Part shown: piece by piece, positions 37,727 through 49,391 of the stretch
How the letters are laid out: each line of letters begins with the position of its first letter
How positions within the stretch are numbered: the first letter of the stretch is position 1
Assembly: GCA_014529385.2 (NCBI GenBank)
Contig: CM043946.1
Span: forward strand, 33,748,558-33,812,557
DNA: 64,000 nt
From: Adiantum capillus-veneris
Lineage: Eukaryota; Streptophyta; Polypodiopsida; Polypodiales; Pteridaceae
Direction of reading: 5' to 3'
Translations under genes and position numbers: made by a program
The notes under the pieces: model-generated
What the model was told of the DNA's origin: nothing
Seen by the model: the letters and a program-made list of their open reading frames with translations, nothing else
Database searches by the model: none

Positions 37727-40700
37727 ATGGCTCAATCTACAGAGAAAGAGATTTTTGGTGCGTTTACATCCGAAGACAAATTGGATGGTACCAACTATTC
37801 TCTTTGGTCTTTTATGGCAAAAAATGTTTTGGTTGGTAAAGGATTGTGGGATTATGTATCTGGAGATGAAGTTCATCCAGGTAGCATTGCACCTGCCACG
37901 CCTGGTCGTGGTACAGCTGTTGGTGCAGGACCCTCACAAGTCACTCCAGAGCAAAAGAGATGGGATACTAAAGATGCACAGGCTATGGCTATGATTGCTT
38001 TAACCATAAAGAGGACAATCACACCACATATCAGATCTTGCAGAACTTTTGAGGATTCTTGGAACACTCTGCAAGCTATGTTTGGAGGAAGAAACGCTAC
38101 CAGAATAGAGTTTTTGAAGAAACAACTTGACAAAATACAGATGGACGAAGGTGACGATATTGTCGAGCATCTTACAAAAATCAGGGATCTTAAAGAGAAA
38201 TTGCTTAGCATTGATGAAGTGATTCTAGAGAAGAACTTGGTTTCCAAAACACTCAATTCACTACCACCATCTTATTTGACTTTTCAGACTTCTTTAACTC
38301 TGTCTTTGCGAGCTAATCCTGACCCTCTTCATTTTGAAGAGTTAGTGGCTTTGCTATTGCAGGAGGATCAATCACGTAAGAACAAGTCTTTACAGGTGGA
38401 TGGTATGGATCATGCTCTTGTTGTACAGAACAAAAACAAGGGTAAAGAGAGTGCTCATCACTCCAAATCTAGTGCAGGACAATCTTCAGAGAAGTCTAAA
38501 GGTGATTTCGACAAGTCCAAGAAGAAAGGTAAATTTCACTACTGCAAGAAACCTGGTCACTACATTAGTGAGTGTAAAAAGCGAATTGCTAAAGAAAAGA
38601 AGAAAGAGTCAAGTTTGGTTGTTTCAGCTTCTGGTGATTCTTCTACAGCTAAAGAAGAGTCTGCAAACTTTGTGCAGGATTCTTATGCTTTTGTAGTATG
38701 TTCAGATTTTTTTGCTTACAGTGTTGACAAGACACAAATGATTTGGTACTTTGATAGTGGTGCATCCAGGCATATTACTTCAAGGAAGGATTTGTTTTAT
38801 TCATTGGATGCAGCTCCAGCAGGAAAGAAGGTGACATGTGCAAATAATGCTTCTTATCCAATCAAAGGAGTTGGTAAGATTTTGATTACCATTTTAGATG
38901 GTTCAGATTTATGCTTGCCAGATGTCTTATATGTTCCAGGGATCAAGAAGAATTTGTTGTCTGTATCCTCTCTTGCAAAATTTGGTCTTTGGGTCATTTT
39001 TGAGGATGACAGATGTGTTGTACGAGATCGAGAGAATGGTTATTCTCTTATCACTACAGGTACGCTGGACAATGGACTATTTGTGCTAGATCGTTATGAA
39101 AAGCAGATTCAGGTATGTATTGCAGAAACAAAGACTCAGGCCATGCAGGATGCTGAGTTGTGGCATGCTAGATTTGGGCATGTTGGTTATGGCAGTTTGA
39201 TGACTTTACAACGTCATAATATGATGCATGATTTGTCTTTATTGGAGATGCCACCAAGACATGTATGTGAAGGTTGCGTTCTTGGAAAGATGCACAGATT
39301 TGCATTTTCGCAGGATGGTTCAGTTAGAGCGACACGAAAGTTGCAGCTTGTACACAGTGATGTATGTGGTCCTATGAGGACGCCATCTTTGGGAAACAGC
39401 CTTTATTTTGTGACCTTCATTGATGACTTTTCCAGGTTTTGTTGGGTGTATCCACTCAAAGAAAAGTCAGATGTGTTTGCAGTTTTTCAACATTATGTCG
39501 CCATGGTTGAAAATGAAACAGGTTGCAAAGTACAGACTCTTCGTACAGATCGAGGAGGTGAATACATGTCAGGTGCATTTAAGGATTTTTTGGGAAAGAA
39601 AGGCATTAAACACCAATGCACTATGCCATACACACCACAACAGATTTGTGTTGCAGAAAGGAAGAACGGGTCTTTAATGGAGACGGCTAGATGTATGCTC
39701 AAGGCTAAGAGTTTGCCTCATAAGCTATGGATGGAGGCAGTTGCTTGTGCAGCACATGTTTTGAACAGGTGTCCTACTCGTGCCTTGAAGACCATTACTG
39801 CATATGAAGCTTGGTATGACAGAAAACCTTCAGTCAGTTATCTTCGTGTTTTTGGTTGTCTTGCTTATGCTCACATCCCTCAGCAGTTACGTGGGAAGAT
39901 TGATGATAAGGCAATCAAATGTATATTTGTGGGGTGCAGTAGTGGAAGTAAAGGTTATAGACTTTACAATCCTGCTACAAACAAGATTTTTGAAAGTCGT
40001 GATGTAATTTTTGCAGAAACTACTGCTCAACCTATGGTTGCTTTTGATGTACCTCATATGCAGACACATGATGTATTTGAAGGTTTGCTTCCTTCTTTTG
40101 TGGAGAATCAAGAATCACAACAGGTTGATAATCTTGATCAATCTTTTGATCAGCATGTGACACCTCATGATGTAGAGAAAATTGTGCGTGAAGAGCAAGA
40201 AGTTCTCAGGGAAGAAAGAACCTTGCCTAAATGGGTTCAGAAAACTTTGCAGGATAGCAAGTTGGATGCACCGTTGCCACGAAAAACACGTGCTGGTACT
40301 ACTTTTGGCAGAGAGCAAGTAGATTTGGCTTGCTTTAGCACTCTTTGTGATGCAGATGAGCCTGATTCATTTGAACAAGCTTTAGAGTGTGTTCAGTGAA
40401 AAGATGCTATGCAGCAAGAAATTGATTCTATTCATAAGAATCATACATGGGATCTAGTGGACTTGCCTACAGGTAAAAAGCCTATTGGTACAAAGTGGGT
40501 TTTTAAGGTAAAAAGGAAACAAGATGGTACTGTTGACAGGTACAAAGCAAGGCTTGTGGCAAAAGGCTATGCGCAACAGAAAGGCATAGATTATGATGAA
40601 ACCTTTGCTCCTACTTCTCGTGCGTCCACAGCTAGATCACTAGTTGCAATTGCTGCTCATCATGGTTGGAAAGTGCATCAGTTGGATATCAAAACTGCTT

Positions 40701-41908
40701 TTTTGAATGGTGATTTGCAGGAAGAAGTTTATGTAAGTCAACCAAGTGGTTTTGTTGTAAAAGGTCAAGAGAAAAAGGTGTGTAGATTGCGTAAAGCTTT
40801 GTATGGTCTCAAACAGGCTCCAAGAGCATGGTATGAGAAGATACATACTTATTTGATTGGCCAGGGATTTCAGAATAGTCCAACAGAAAGTACTTTGTAT
40901 GTCAAAAAGAGAGATGGAGTTCTCATTATGCTAACACTTTATGTGGATGATATGCTTCTTACAGGCAATAATGCAAATGAAATTGAAGCGTTTAAAGATG
41001 CTTTGAGAAAAACCTTTGAGATGTCTGATCTTGGTTTGCTACATTATTACTTGGGTATTCAGTTTGTGCAATCAGAGGATGGCATATACATGTTGCAGGC
41101 AAAATATTTGCATAAAATTTTGGACAAGTTTGGTATGCAAAATTGTAAGCCAATCTCTACACCTGTAGAAACTGGATCAAAGTTGAGCATGCATGATGTT
41201 GGAGAAACTTTTGATGTACATACTTATGCAGCAGCGGTTGGTTGCTTGATATATTTGGCAGGCAACACTCGTCCAGACATTCAATTTGGGGTTTCACAAG
41301 CAAGCAGATTTATGCACAGCTCAGGTATGCATCATTGGCAGGCTGTGAAGCGCATACTTCGTTACCTTTCAGGTACCCCTAATCTTGCCATGTTCTTTCC
41401 AAGGGGGGATATGTATGGAAAGCACAGTTCTATGCAGCTTCTTGGTTACAGCGATTCAGATTGGGCTGGTGATTTTGACACACGACATTCCACAAGTGGC
41501 AATTGTTTTTTCTTGGGAAATGCATGTATATCTTGGCTAAGCAAGAAGCAACCCACAGTGGATACATCAACTTGTGAAGCTGAGTACAGGGCAGCTTTCA
41601 CGGCAACAGTTGATTGTGTATGGATACGCAGGTTATTGGCAGATCTTTATGAGTGTCAACAGGCACCCACTACCATTTTCACTGACAGTCAGAGTGCTAT
41701 GGCAGTTGCAAGGAATCCAGTATTTCATGCAAGAACAAAGCACATAGAGGCTCACTACCACTATGTCAGGGAAAGGCTACATGCAGGGGAGATCACACTA
41801 ACTTACTGTCCTACACAGGATAACATTGCAGATCTATTTACGAAGGCGTTATCACGAGAAAAGTTTGAAGCTTTCCGAAAAGCTTTGGGCTTACTCTCAT
41901 ACACATGA
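37727..41908 (+). pseudogene. Copia gag-pol polyprotein with one in-frame TGA
   Basis: A 1393-codon frame encoding all functions of the element. The start at 37727 (MAQSTEKEIFG) is preferred over the in-frame ATG at 37712 because the preceding five codons look like leader. Rough domains: gag (DUF4219/UBN2) residues 1-250; a knuckle near 275, KFHYCKKPGHYISEC, whose first Cys is Phe; protease near 340 (WYFDSGASRHIT). Integrase HHCC lies at about 480-525 and its core at 540-665 (HSDVCGP, RTDRGGEY, VAERKN). RT is at 905-1150 (AFLNGDLQEEVYVSQP, LYVDDMLLTG) and RNase H at 1235-1388 (SDSDWAGD, CEAEYRA, DLFTKAL). TGA at 40397-40399 lies where related proteins have Trp (W-x-x-AM), a likely TGG-to-TGA change; the frame continues beyond it. 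Confidence 0.93.
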
Positions 41909-41944
41909 TGATCTGCTACCTTGTACGGATTCACACTATCACTA

Positions 41945-41955
41945 CAGGGGGGATT
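41945..41955 (+). promoter_or_regulatory. Copia polypurine tract
   Basis: caggggggatt directly before the 3' LTR. Confidence 0.85.
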
Positions 41956-42234
41956 TGTAGACATGTAGTAGTGTTAGTGTGTATACGCGCTTCACCAGGG
42001 GCACTTTTCTCCCACTGGGTTTTTCCCCCTGGACATCTGGTGTGAAAGGACACCTTATCACTTAGGGTTTCATATAATCTTTGTAGCTCTGAGTTTGTAT
42101 ACATTATTATTCCAATACAGAGAGAGAGAGACTACAGAGATCTCGTACACAAGCTCTGTGTCTTCTCCTTCTCCATCTTCTTCCTACTCTGAGTTGCTGT
42201 CTTCCTTCTGTTTCCTGTTTCATCATCTTCAACA
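41956..42234 (+). repeat. Copia 3' LTR
   Basis: 279 bp; the 2 extra bases relative to the 5' LTR lie in a short GA run (near 42120). Confidence 0.95.
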
Positions 42235-42560
42235 AGGTGCATCCAATTTACTATCACGCAAAGTATACACCCGCCATTTTGGCATACCTCTAGCCTGCTC
42301 ATTCTCAGCCATTTCCTCATCAAGTACATCATCTATCTACATCAGTAACAGGCTGATCTGCAACATTTTAGAAACCCCCATAGGCTGTACATTTGCCTCA
42401 TTGGAATTTACATTCGAACTTCCACCACTAAAAAGAAGTGTCATGAATGTCCTGTGAGCTTACATTATTGTCCTTGGTACATGATAGTAAGGGTTGAACA
42501 AAATCTTCCACAAACACAACATCCCATGAGACCAAGATATGCTTTGTTTGTGGATGATAC
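42235..42560 (-). pseudogene. Old copia element: integrase end and linker
   Basis: Minus-strand reading gives SWDVVFVEDFVQPLLSC (near 42530-42480) and, just before the insertion, MPKWRVYTLRDSKLDAP (near 42285-42237). The young element has the matching LPKWVQKTLQDSKLDAP. The next expected codons continue at 37050. The rest of integrase, protease and gag are not seen further right. Confidence 0.8.
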
Positions 42561-43491
42561 TTTGGGATTTTTTGCATCAAAAATGGTATTTTTTGGGTCA
42601 AAAATGAGCTGAAAATGGCCTAGTTTTGGTCCAATGTGAAAAAAGGGCCTAAAAGTTGGCACATCAGTTGAGAATGCCGTGGGGAAGAGAGAGAAGACTG
42701 CTTTGTACAAAAAAAACTTACAATTTTCTTCTATTGTGAAATAGCTTTCATGGTTGCTCAATCTATGTCAGCTGCAGTCCCGCCTCTTCGCAATCTTGTA
42801 TTTGAGTTTGTGAGGGAGTGAATTAGGATTTCCCCTTATCAAACTGGTGTGTGGGCTTCAATTTAGAAGCTCTTCAATCTTTGCAAAATCAGAAAAGCGT
42901 CGTCGTGAAAGTGGAAGCTCATGCATTCCTTTCAACCGTTTGATGTTACGACTATGTAATTGGGGCGAGGCTACATGATATCATGAAAGAGGTTCGGGTT
43001 TTGATTGGGATTTGTGCTTGTATGAGCATTGAGGTTTCATGGTGAAAGTTTAGTGTTCTTAATTGTTCTTTTCAAGTAAAATTGGATGTGAATTGGTGAA
43101 CCTTTTATCACGAACTCGCTTATGAAAACAAGCAAATCCCAAGCATAATAGGGGAAAGGGTTTGTGATTGTCTTGTCACAAACGCTCTTAATTTTTGTGT
43201 CATCTTTAGAAGGAGGATTGGTGATTCTCCATAAACGCTCTTTCACAAAGTCTTTGTGACTCTCATCATGAACTCTCACAGCTAGAGGTTTTGCACCTTC
43301 CCAGCGAGACCGCACACATTTGCCGACAATGCTACCCTCCTCCTTGCAAGACCTTGTTCTTGCGTCGCCTCCTCTATGGCTATGCACTTTACCGAGTTGA
43401 TCTTGTTGTATGAGAGAGAATAGGAAAGGGAAATTTGTATGCATGCAACATGCAAGCTCCATGCGTCCCCTTCTTCCCCCTCTGTTCCTAA
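42561..43491 (-). other. Leader-like region of an LTR element, one open frame
   Basis: A 157-codon minus-strand frame (43510-43037) begins right at the primer site; no domain recognised. It could be the leader of the old copia element after a large deletion, or of another element. Confidence 0.4.
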
Positions 43492-43503
43492 GCTCTGATA
43501 CCA
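43492..43503 (-). promoter_or_regulatory. Primer-binding site (tRNA-iMet), minus-strand element
   Basis: Minus strand reads TGGTATCAGAGC exactly. A TG-type LTR border follows at 43505 (tgacaagactt). It may be the 5' end of the old copia element; no matching 3' LTR was found. Confidence 0.7.
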
Positions 43504-44723
43504 CTGACAAGACTTGAGGGGTCGGAGCCTTCGTCTCTCTTCACAACCATCTTCTTATGAATGTATTGGCCATGCCCCTATCTTTAAGGAGCCCCTAAAT
43601 TGGCTCGTCCTTAGGGACATGCCCCCTTGGGCCGTACCCTTTTCCTCACACTTCTAACTGGCTATAGTGCCAATAAGTAGACGGAGCCTAGTCTTGACCT
43701 ACATCCTCGCCCACTATAGAGAAATTTTGTATCCATTATCTCAATGAGTACTTTGAGGCCAAACGGTCATCTAATTGGTAATAAGGCATTCCAATTGGTC
43801 ATGACTTGAGTTGAAGCATATTTGGCAACATTGTTTCCCTTTTGGCGTAGGGTGTCTCTCCTCTTTGGAGCCCCTTTTTGTTACAAACGATCTTCATAAT
43901 CATGCAATAATCAAGAAAACAAATTGGAATATGTCTACAATGTCGTTGACAAGGTGATTCATATGAGCTATCCATAGATGAAAATAACACTCAGAGGAGG
44001 GAGATCTAAGCCTACACATTTCATCCCCTAATAAGACCTACATTTCCTATTCTACTTTTGTGTGTTGTTTCTCCCTTTGCTGAAAATGGAAACTCCACTC
44101 CCCCACTAACCTTTGGTGTGACCCAGGCTATTCGAAACCATATATGTGAGCTTTTGAGTTACGTCCCTATAAACACACTTATACATGGTAAAGAACAATG
44201 TCATGAGGTACGCACATCATATATCCCGGTTTGGTTTGGAGGGTATATTTTCAAGGTGACAATGACAATTCTTTGTGATAATTTCTTACAATAAAAAAAT
44301 TTCCAAACTCACAATAGTGAGTGTGTATATCTATATTACAAAACCAAAAAAGGTTACATTATAAGCCATGCTCTTTCTGAGCCATGGCATCAACCAACAA
44401 TCAAGACACAAGGTCCAAAGAAACTATTACATCAGCTAACAAAGGGTGCCACCCTGCAATCATACGATACCAAGGGGACCTAGCTTTCCTTGGGATTATC
44501 ACCAAGGAGATAGCCCTGCCATAGCACACCGCCAAAACATGATGCTGCAAATACTAGTGGTGGTTGAAGGGCTCGATACCTTCACCAAATGGCTAATGAG
44601 ATTGAGTTTTTGGTTTTGCAATCCAACTTCCTTAGTGATCAGCTAGCTATGTCCTCTCATGCTCCTCCACTAACGGGCACTCTATTTATTTGCAACTCCC
44701 ACCAAGGTAGCTGGTCTCTATGC
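43504..44723. other. Probable LTR, then sequence without a gene
   Basis: The first 200-300 bp are likely LTR by position. An open frame at 44058-44294 (plus) matches nothing I know. Confidence 0.4.
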
Positions 44724-45255
44724 TTATCGTCTCTCGCATATCTTGAACCTCATTAGTAAGCGCTCTGTCTCTCTTCTTATGTCGCCATGCTGCATCTCAC
44801 TATTATCGACCTCCTTTGTAGGCAGGTTGGAGTCTGAAGGAGGCCCTATCTCCCTGGACACCCATCTCCAGGTCATTTTGATCTTTGGGTTACGTGCAGT
44901 TTTTGCCTTGAGGAATTTTCTAGCATAATGTCCACTTCTTCGACACTTGTAACATGCATTGGGAAATGAGGTAAAGGCTTGCTCTTGATGATAGGCACCA
45001 AAGTCTCCCATGTTTGTACTTGGATATGGACTTGCTCATGTCCCAAAATACACATGCTTTAACATCCAAGCCCGGTTTGACACGCTGCAACTTCAGAATA
45101 AACAGAACCCAACCCATAAGCTTAGCAATAGTGTGTACATGGCCCTGAAGCCAGGGAGAAAGGCTCTTGAGTGTGACCCACACCGGACAAAACTTCATAA
45201 TCTCTTCATTCGAACAAAATTCGGGCGTCTATGGCATTGCGTATGCAAAGTATGA
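44724..45255 (-). pseudogene. Plant LINE ORF1 remnant (DUF4283-like with zinc knuckle)
   Basis: The minus-strand frame 45240-44920 reads EFCSNEEIMKFCPVWVTLKS, then WLQGHVHTIAKLMG and ACVFWDMSKSI. This pattern (PVWV-L---W----IA--MG and a D-SK block) belongs to the DUF4283 domain of plant L1-type LINE ORF1 proteins. After a frameshift near 45010 the second frame has ACYKCRRSGHYARKF, a zinc knuckle C-x2-C-x4-H-x4-C whose last Cys is Phe. ORF1 proteins bind the LINE RNA. No endonuclease or LINE RT was found nearby, so this is a fragment. A Ty gag is a less likely alternative. Confidence 0.65.
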
Positions 45256-45888
45256 AGCTCTCTAAACACCTCCTCTGATAACCAATTCCTGCACCGTGCG
45301 CTCCAAGAGAGACTCGCCTACGTAGAAAATTTATTAGAGTCTCAACCTTCAAGGTTGAAAATTGGGGATTGTAGTTAAGAAATCTTGATAAATAAGATAC
45401 AAATCGAGTGTAAATTTTCTAGGTTGTTGAATTTATTCTCCTTGGAAAAACAACAACGAAGAGTTTGGTGTCTAAAATTGTATTGTTATGCACACGATTG
45501 TCCGTGCATAAACGTGTGAAAGCTGACACAAAACAAAGGACTGTCGTTTAGCAACCAATGATGACGAGGAGTGAAAAACGGACTCTGCCATTTTTGGTAG
45601 AGTGGGCTTGGGGAAGGGATTGTTGGGTAGAAAGGACAGCTGGCCAAAGCTTCAACAAAGACTGTCCTTCGTGCGAGACCTAAAATTAAAATTAAAATGT
45701 CCTTAAAAGAGAAGAGAACGAACAAATTAGCTTTGCCACGTGGCACTAATCAAACCAACTTTAACCAGTGGTCCTCTGGTGCTCTCAAGAGTTCAAGACT
45801 TTACTAAGACCTTATGGAGGCCAAAAACAAAGACACTTACTCTATGGAACACATGGGTCTAAGGTAATGAGATTCACTTGCAAAGAAG

Positions 45889-45939
<51 letters not shown>

Positions 45940-46400
45940 GAGTAAACATATATGTGCCAAAATAAAGAGTTTTCTAAGGAGAGGCGGGGCAAGAAAGACA
46001 GTTGCAGGCCGAAGGGGAGAGGGAGCAGAGGCCAAAGGGCTCGTTGGGGGCATTGCACACGATGGAGAAGCAGCAGCCCACTAAGGAGCACACCGTTTGG
46101 GTGCTATCACAACACTTGCAGAGCGAGCACACACCGAACGCCGATGACAACCACCGCCGCCTCCTCCATCTCTCGCCACCGCCGCCACCTCCCTCTTGCA
46201 CCATCCATGGCTTGCTCTCTTGCACCACCGGATATAAGACTACCTCTGTGCCATTGTCCAGCCTCACTGCACTCCCTTTAGGGCCCTGTCATCATCACAT
46301 TCCAACCCCACGTTAGTATTGCAACCCTCTCACAAGAAGATTTAGAAATTTTCTCATGTAGGAAAACCGAGTCTTTCTCAGTGTTTTTCATACAATGCAT
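45256..46400. other. No gene; contains (CT)n
   Basis: The (CT)n tract at 45893-45936 is the main structure. Pro/Ser-rich frames at 45952-46316 appear to be compositional. Confidence 0.5.
45893..45936. repeat. (CT)n microsatellite
   Basis: About 22 TC units. Confidence 0.95.
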
Positions 46401-46478
46401 AACATCATGAGCTTCTTCTCGAGAGGCACCGCATACCTAGCTAGGTATGGGGCCTTCCTCACAGAAGCTCATGATGTT
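46401..46478. repeat. 78-nt near-perfect palindrome (hairpin)
   Basis: The outer arms AACATCATGAGCTTCT (46401-46416) and their exact complement (46463-46478) enclose a second stem ending CATACCTAG / CTAGGTATG (46432-46449). There is no loop. The middle pairs imperfectly. Confidence 0.9.
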
Positions 46479-48129
46479 GAGGTAAGTCACAATGTGGGAA
46501 ATATTGTGAGAATTTGTCCAAAACTTCTTGTGAATTGTGGCCACTAGTATTCATAATTTGTTGTGTATGCCAAGAAAGAAATCGCACGAAATTCTAATCA
46601 TCAATAGTAAGGTAAGTAACTGCTAGCTATTATGACCCTTTCTGACTGCCGAAAAATGTTAACTTCTATTTTTTTCCCTATTTTTACATCATTTTTCTCA
46701 AATCCTAATAGCTTTAAGCACTTCTAATCGCCATTCTTTTTTTCTATCTTTACACTATTTTTCTCAAAATCTAGGTGGGATTTTTCCTTTTTCGCTTGTT
46801 CTTAACTGGCAATCAAGCTTACAACGGCACGATTTGTAAGCTGAGACACACTTTTGCCAAACAATGTAAGCTACATATACTTTTGGGGACAGTCCTTATT
46901 CCGACATACACAAGCCCCCTTCAAGATGATGCTCCATGAATAATCTTTTGCAAAACAGACTAAATTTTCACTTGTTCACACTAATTTTACTCAAACTCAA
47001 AGCCTAGCTTTTCTTCTTGGGCTCCTCTCGAGGAGCCCAAGAGTGCTTTTGAAAAAAACTTTCAAACCATCTTCTGCCCCATGGACAGAACTATCTTGTT
47101 CAGAAAAATAGGAAAAGATCCCCCTTTCTTGCTCAAAAAATTAATAAGCAATGGATTCATCACTTTTGTTGCACCATGTGATTTTTATGCTCTACTCCAT
47201 AGACCTATCTCATGAATCATTACTCCATAGAAACTTTGGAAATCTATACTACACTCCATTCCATACCTTATATGTAATGTAGTCATGTGTGTCCTCTTTC
47301 TCCGGGCTACTGAAAGCGAGCCGAAAAATAGCTGCAAGAAAAGATAAAGTCATAAGCATTGAATAATCCCATTAAGTACATTACAAACACTAAATACTCC
47401 TATAAACTCCGAGAAAATTATCAAGCATTCCATAATCCTGTATCATTAAGGTAGTCCATGGTAATCACAGACACAAACACTGGGTAATTGGCCATGTCTG
47501 TAAAGTCGAAAAAGGCATGTGAAAGAAGGTTGCAATCACCTTGATGAAAGAGAAGAAGAAAGATAACCAAGAGGTTCAAAAATGTCATCTCCATGTGCAA
47601 GAGGATTGAAAGTGCTTCTTGTAGCAAGTGATAAAAGGTGTTTGCTTGCTTGAATAGTGCCTTCCAAAAGTCTACACTAAGGATGTCCAAAAGGCAAGTG
47701 CTTCTTTTTCTTCTCCACTACCAAGCTTTGTTTGCTATTCACCAAAAGCACCGCTTGTGTGGTGAGGGTCTCTTGAAAGCAATTGGAAAGAAACTTCTAA
47801 TGATAAGTTACATCGCCATCGTATCATTTCTTATCAGTGGCTTTGGAATCCCACTCTGGAGGGTCTCTTCGCTTTCACAATCCAACAATAGTTGCTCCCA
47901 TCATATTTGTGCGCTATCTTTTAATCATTTGTGCCTACACAGTTCCTTGGGAGGTAAGGAAAGAAGGCCTAGTGGATAACATCTCACACTTTCAAAGCAT
48001 TGCACTTATGCACCTTCTTTTCGACGAGTAAAAGGTAGATTGGCTTTCAAAAAAGGTCAAAAAAGTGTCCATGAGCAATTGCCACATGTATGGGTGTACG
48101 AAAGCGCGCACGCGTGCGCGTACACACAC
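46479..48129. other. No gene recognised
   Basis: Holds a perfect palindrome at 47015-47042. Open frames at 47421-47690 (minus) and 47638-47979 (plus) overlap or adjoin and match nothing I know. Confidence 0.5.
47015..47042. repeat. 13-bp perfect inverted repeat
   Basis: tcttgggctcctc and its complement, separated by only two bases (47028-47029). Confidence 0.9.
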
Positions 48130-48138
48130 AAGGGTAGT

Positions 48139-48548
48139 CTCAGGACTAAGTGGCACGGGCATGGGAGGGTGGGATCTTCGACGGGAGCATTGTGGGTCGT
48201 AGATCTCAAATGCGGATACCCTAAATTACTTTTGTAATCTATGGTAAAAAATAATCTAAGGTACCTCCATTTTGGGGTGTCAGGTTCGAACCCGGGACAT
48301 CACGCATGAGAGGCGCCTACCTTAACCACTACGCCATGCATGCATTGTGAAACGTGGGGGTCCTAATTTACTTAAAACATGTAAATTAAGAATGGACGCT
48401 GAAAATAAATTAAAGTACCCTACATTACTTTTTATAATAAAAAATAATTTAAGATACCTTAATTTACTTTCGATGTCGCCACTGAGATCTACGATTCACA
48501 ATGTCCCCGTCGTAGATCCCACCCTCCCATGCCACTTAGTCCTCAGGG
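48139..48548. mobile_element. Mutator-like inverted-repeat element with tRNA-like core
   Basis: The left arm 48139-48208 and right arm 48483-48546 are inverted copies over about 64-70 bp (shared text: GGACTAAGTGGCA, ATGGGAGGGTGGGATC, CGTAGATCTCA). Nine bases flank it: aagggtagt (48130-48138) and aggggtagt (48549-48557), 8 of 9 equal. Long terminal inverted repeats with a 9-bp target duplication are the Mutator (MULE) signature. There is no transposase, so it is non-autonomous. Confidence 0.7.
48275..48340 (-). other. tRNA-like segment with A and B boxes
   Basis: Minus strand has TGGCGTAGTGG (48326-48336, A-box type TRGYNNANNGG) and, downstream, GGGTTCGAACC (48283-48293, B-box type GWTCRANNC). 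The spacing and surrounding text (GTAGTGGTTAAGGTAGGCG, CCCGGGTTCGAACC) are tRNA-like. A full cloverleaf does not close cleanly, so this is a tRNA pseudogene or SINE head, not a working tRNA. It is flanked by direct repeats of about 50 bp (48216-48265 and 48415-48460). Confidence 0.6.
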
Positions 48549-48557
48549 AGGGGTAGT

Positions 48558-49354
48558 GCTCAAAGAAAACATTGACAACCTAGGCAAGACATTGAAGGTA
48601 AATTGACTAGTGCAATATTTACAAGTGCCTCTTGTGGGGCCCTATTCCTACTCATTGTGCATCCCACAATGAGCACCACCCTCCTCTCATGGATGAATGC
48701 TAGTGACCAAAAAGCCTCATTCCACTTTCAAGCTTATGATAGATTAGAAAAAAAAAGGCATCTCCTACAATTGATTGCATAATCCAGGGTTTTTGACTTT
48801 TGCAACTTAGTACTCACATGTACGAATCATATATTGGAATCTTTGCCATGAACACTCACAAAAAGGTTGAAGAAGGCGAAGAAGAAGAAGAAGAAGTGCA
48901 GAGGGAAGAGACCAAACCACAAACAAGGGATCTTGACCCCAAAAAAAAGAGAATTAATTAACACGTAAGAGTTTACATTATAGGGGACTTTCTTGCCCAT
49001 AATTTCTCTTTCTTTTTTTTTTGTCGTCTTGCTTGCAAGAGCTAGTTTTACGGGATTGCGCCCATTCACCCACATCTCATATGCATGTTCTCCTAGCGCA
49101 CACGCTCATATGAAGTGAATCCCACATTGCATATGTCACCCCCACCCCATAAAATTAGAGATTGACCCATCTGTTGTAAGACAAACTCTAAAAGAAAAAG
49201 GCTTGATTAGTGAATAAGCTAGAAAGTACTCATTAGAAAGGCAAAGTGTAAAACTTAAACAAAGAGATTTTGAATGAAAAGCATTTTTTGAGAGTCCTTT
49301 CACAAAAATCTACTCATTTCCCAAAGTGTTTGCCTACTTGTGAAGCTCATTGAG

Positions 49355-49391
<37 letters not shown>

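Larger units (their letters stand above)
37051..42234 (+). mobile_element. Young, nearly intact Ty1/copia retrotransposon
   Basis: 5184 bp with LTRs at 37051-37327 and 41956-42234, primer site at 37330-37341, one gag-pol frame (37727-41908) and polypurine tract at 41945-41955. The LTRs differ by about five substitutions and a 2-bp indel (about 2%), so insertion was recent compared with its surroundings. Flanks are aaatt and aggtg, so no target-site duplication is visible. It sits in opposite orientation inside an older relative. A single TGA interrupts gag-pol; it may still be mobilised in trans. Confidence 0.95.

Noticed and set aside
34306-43704. The idea that 34306-34484 and 43505 onward are the two LTRs of the old copia element
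   Set aside because: The two sequences do not match each other; 34306-34484 matches the element B LTR instead.
45952-46316. Pro/Ser-rich plus-strand frames after the (CT)n tract
   Set aside because: Low-complexity codon run with overlapping alternatives on both strands and no known domain.
48275-48340. Functional tRNA gene
   Set aside because: A and B boxes are present but acceptor and anticodon stems do not pair properly.
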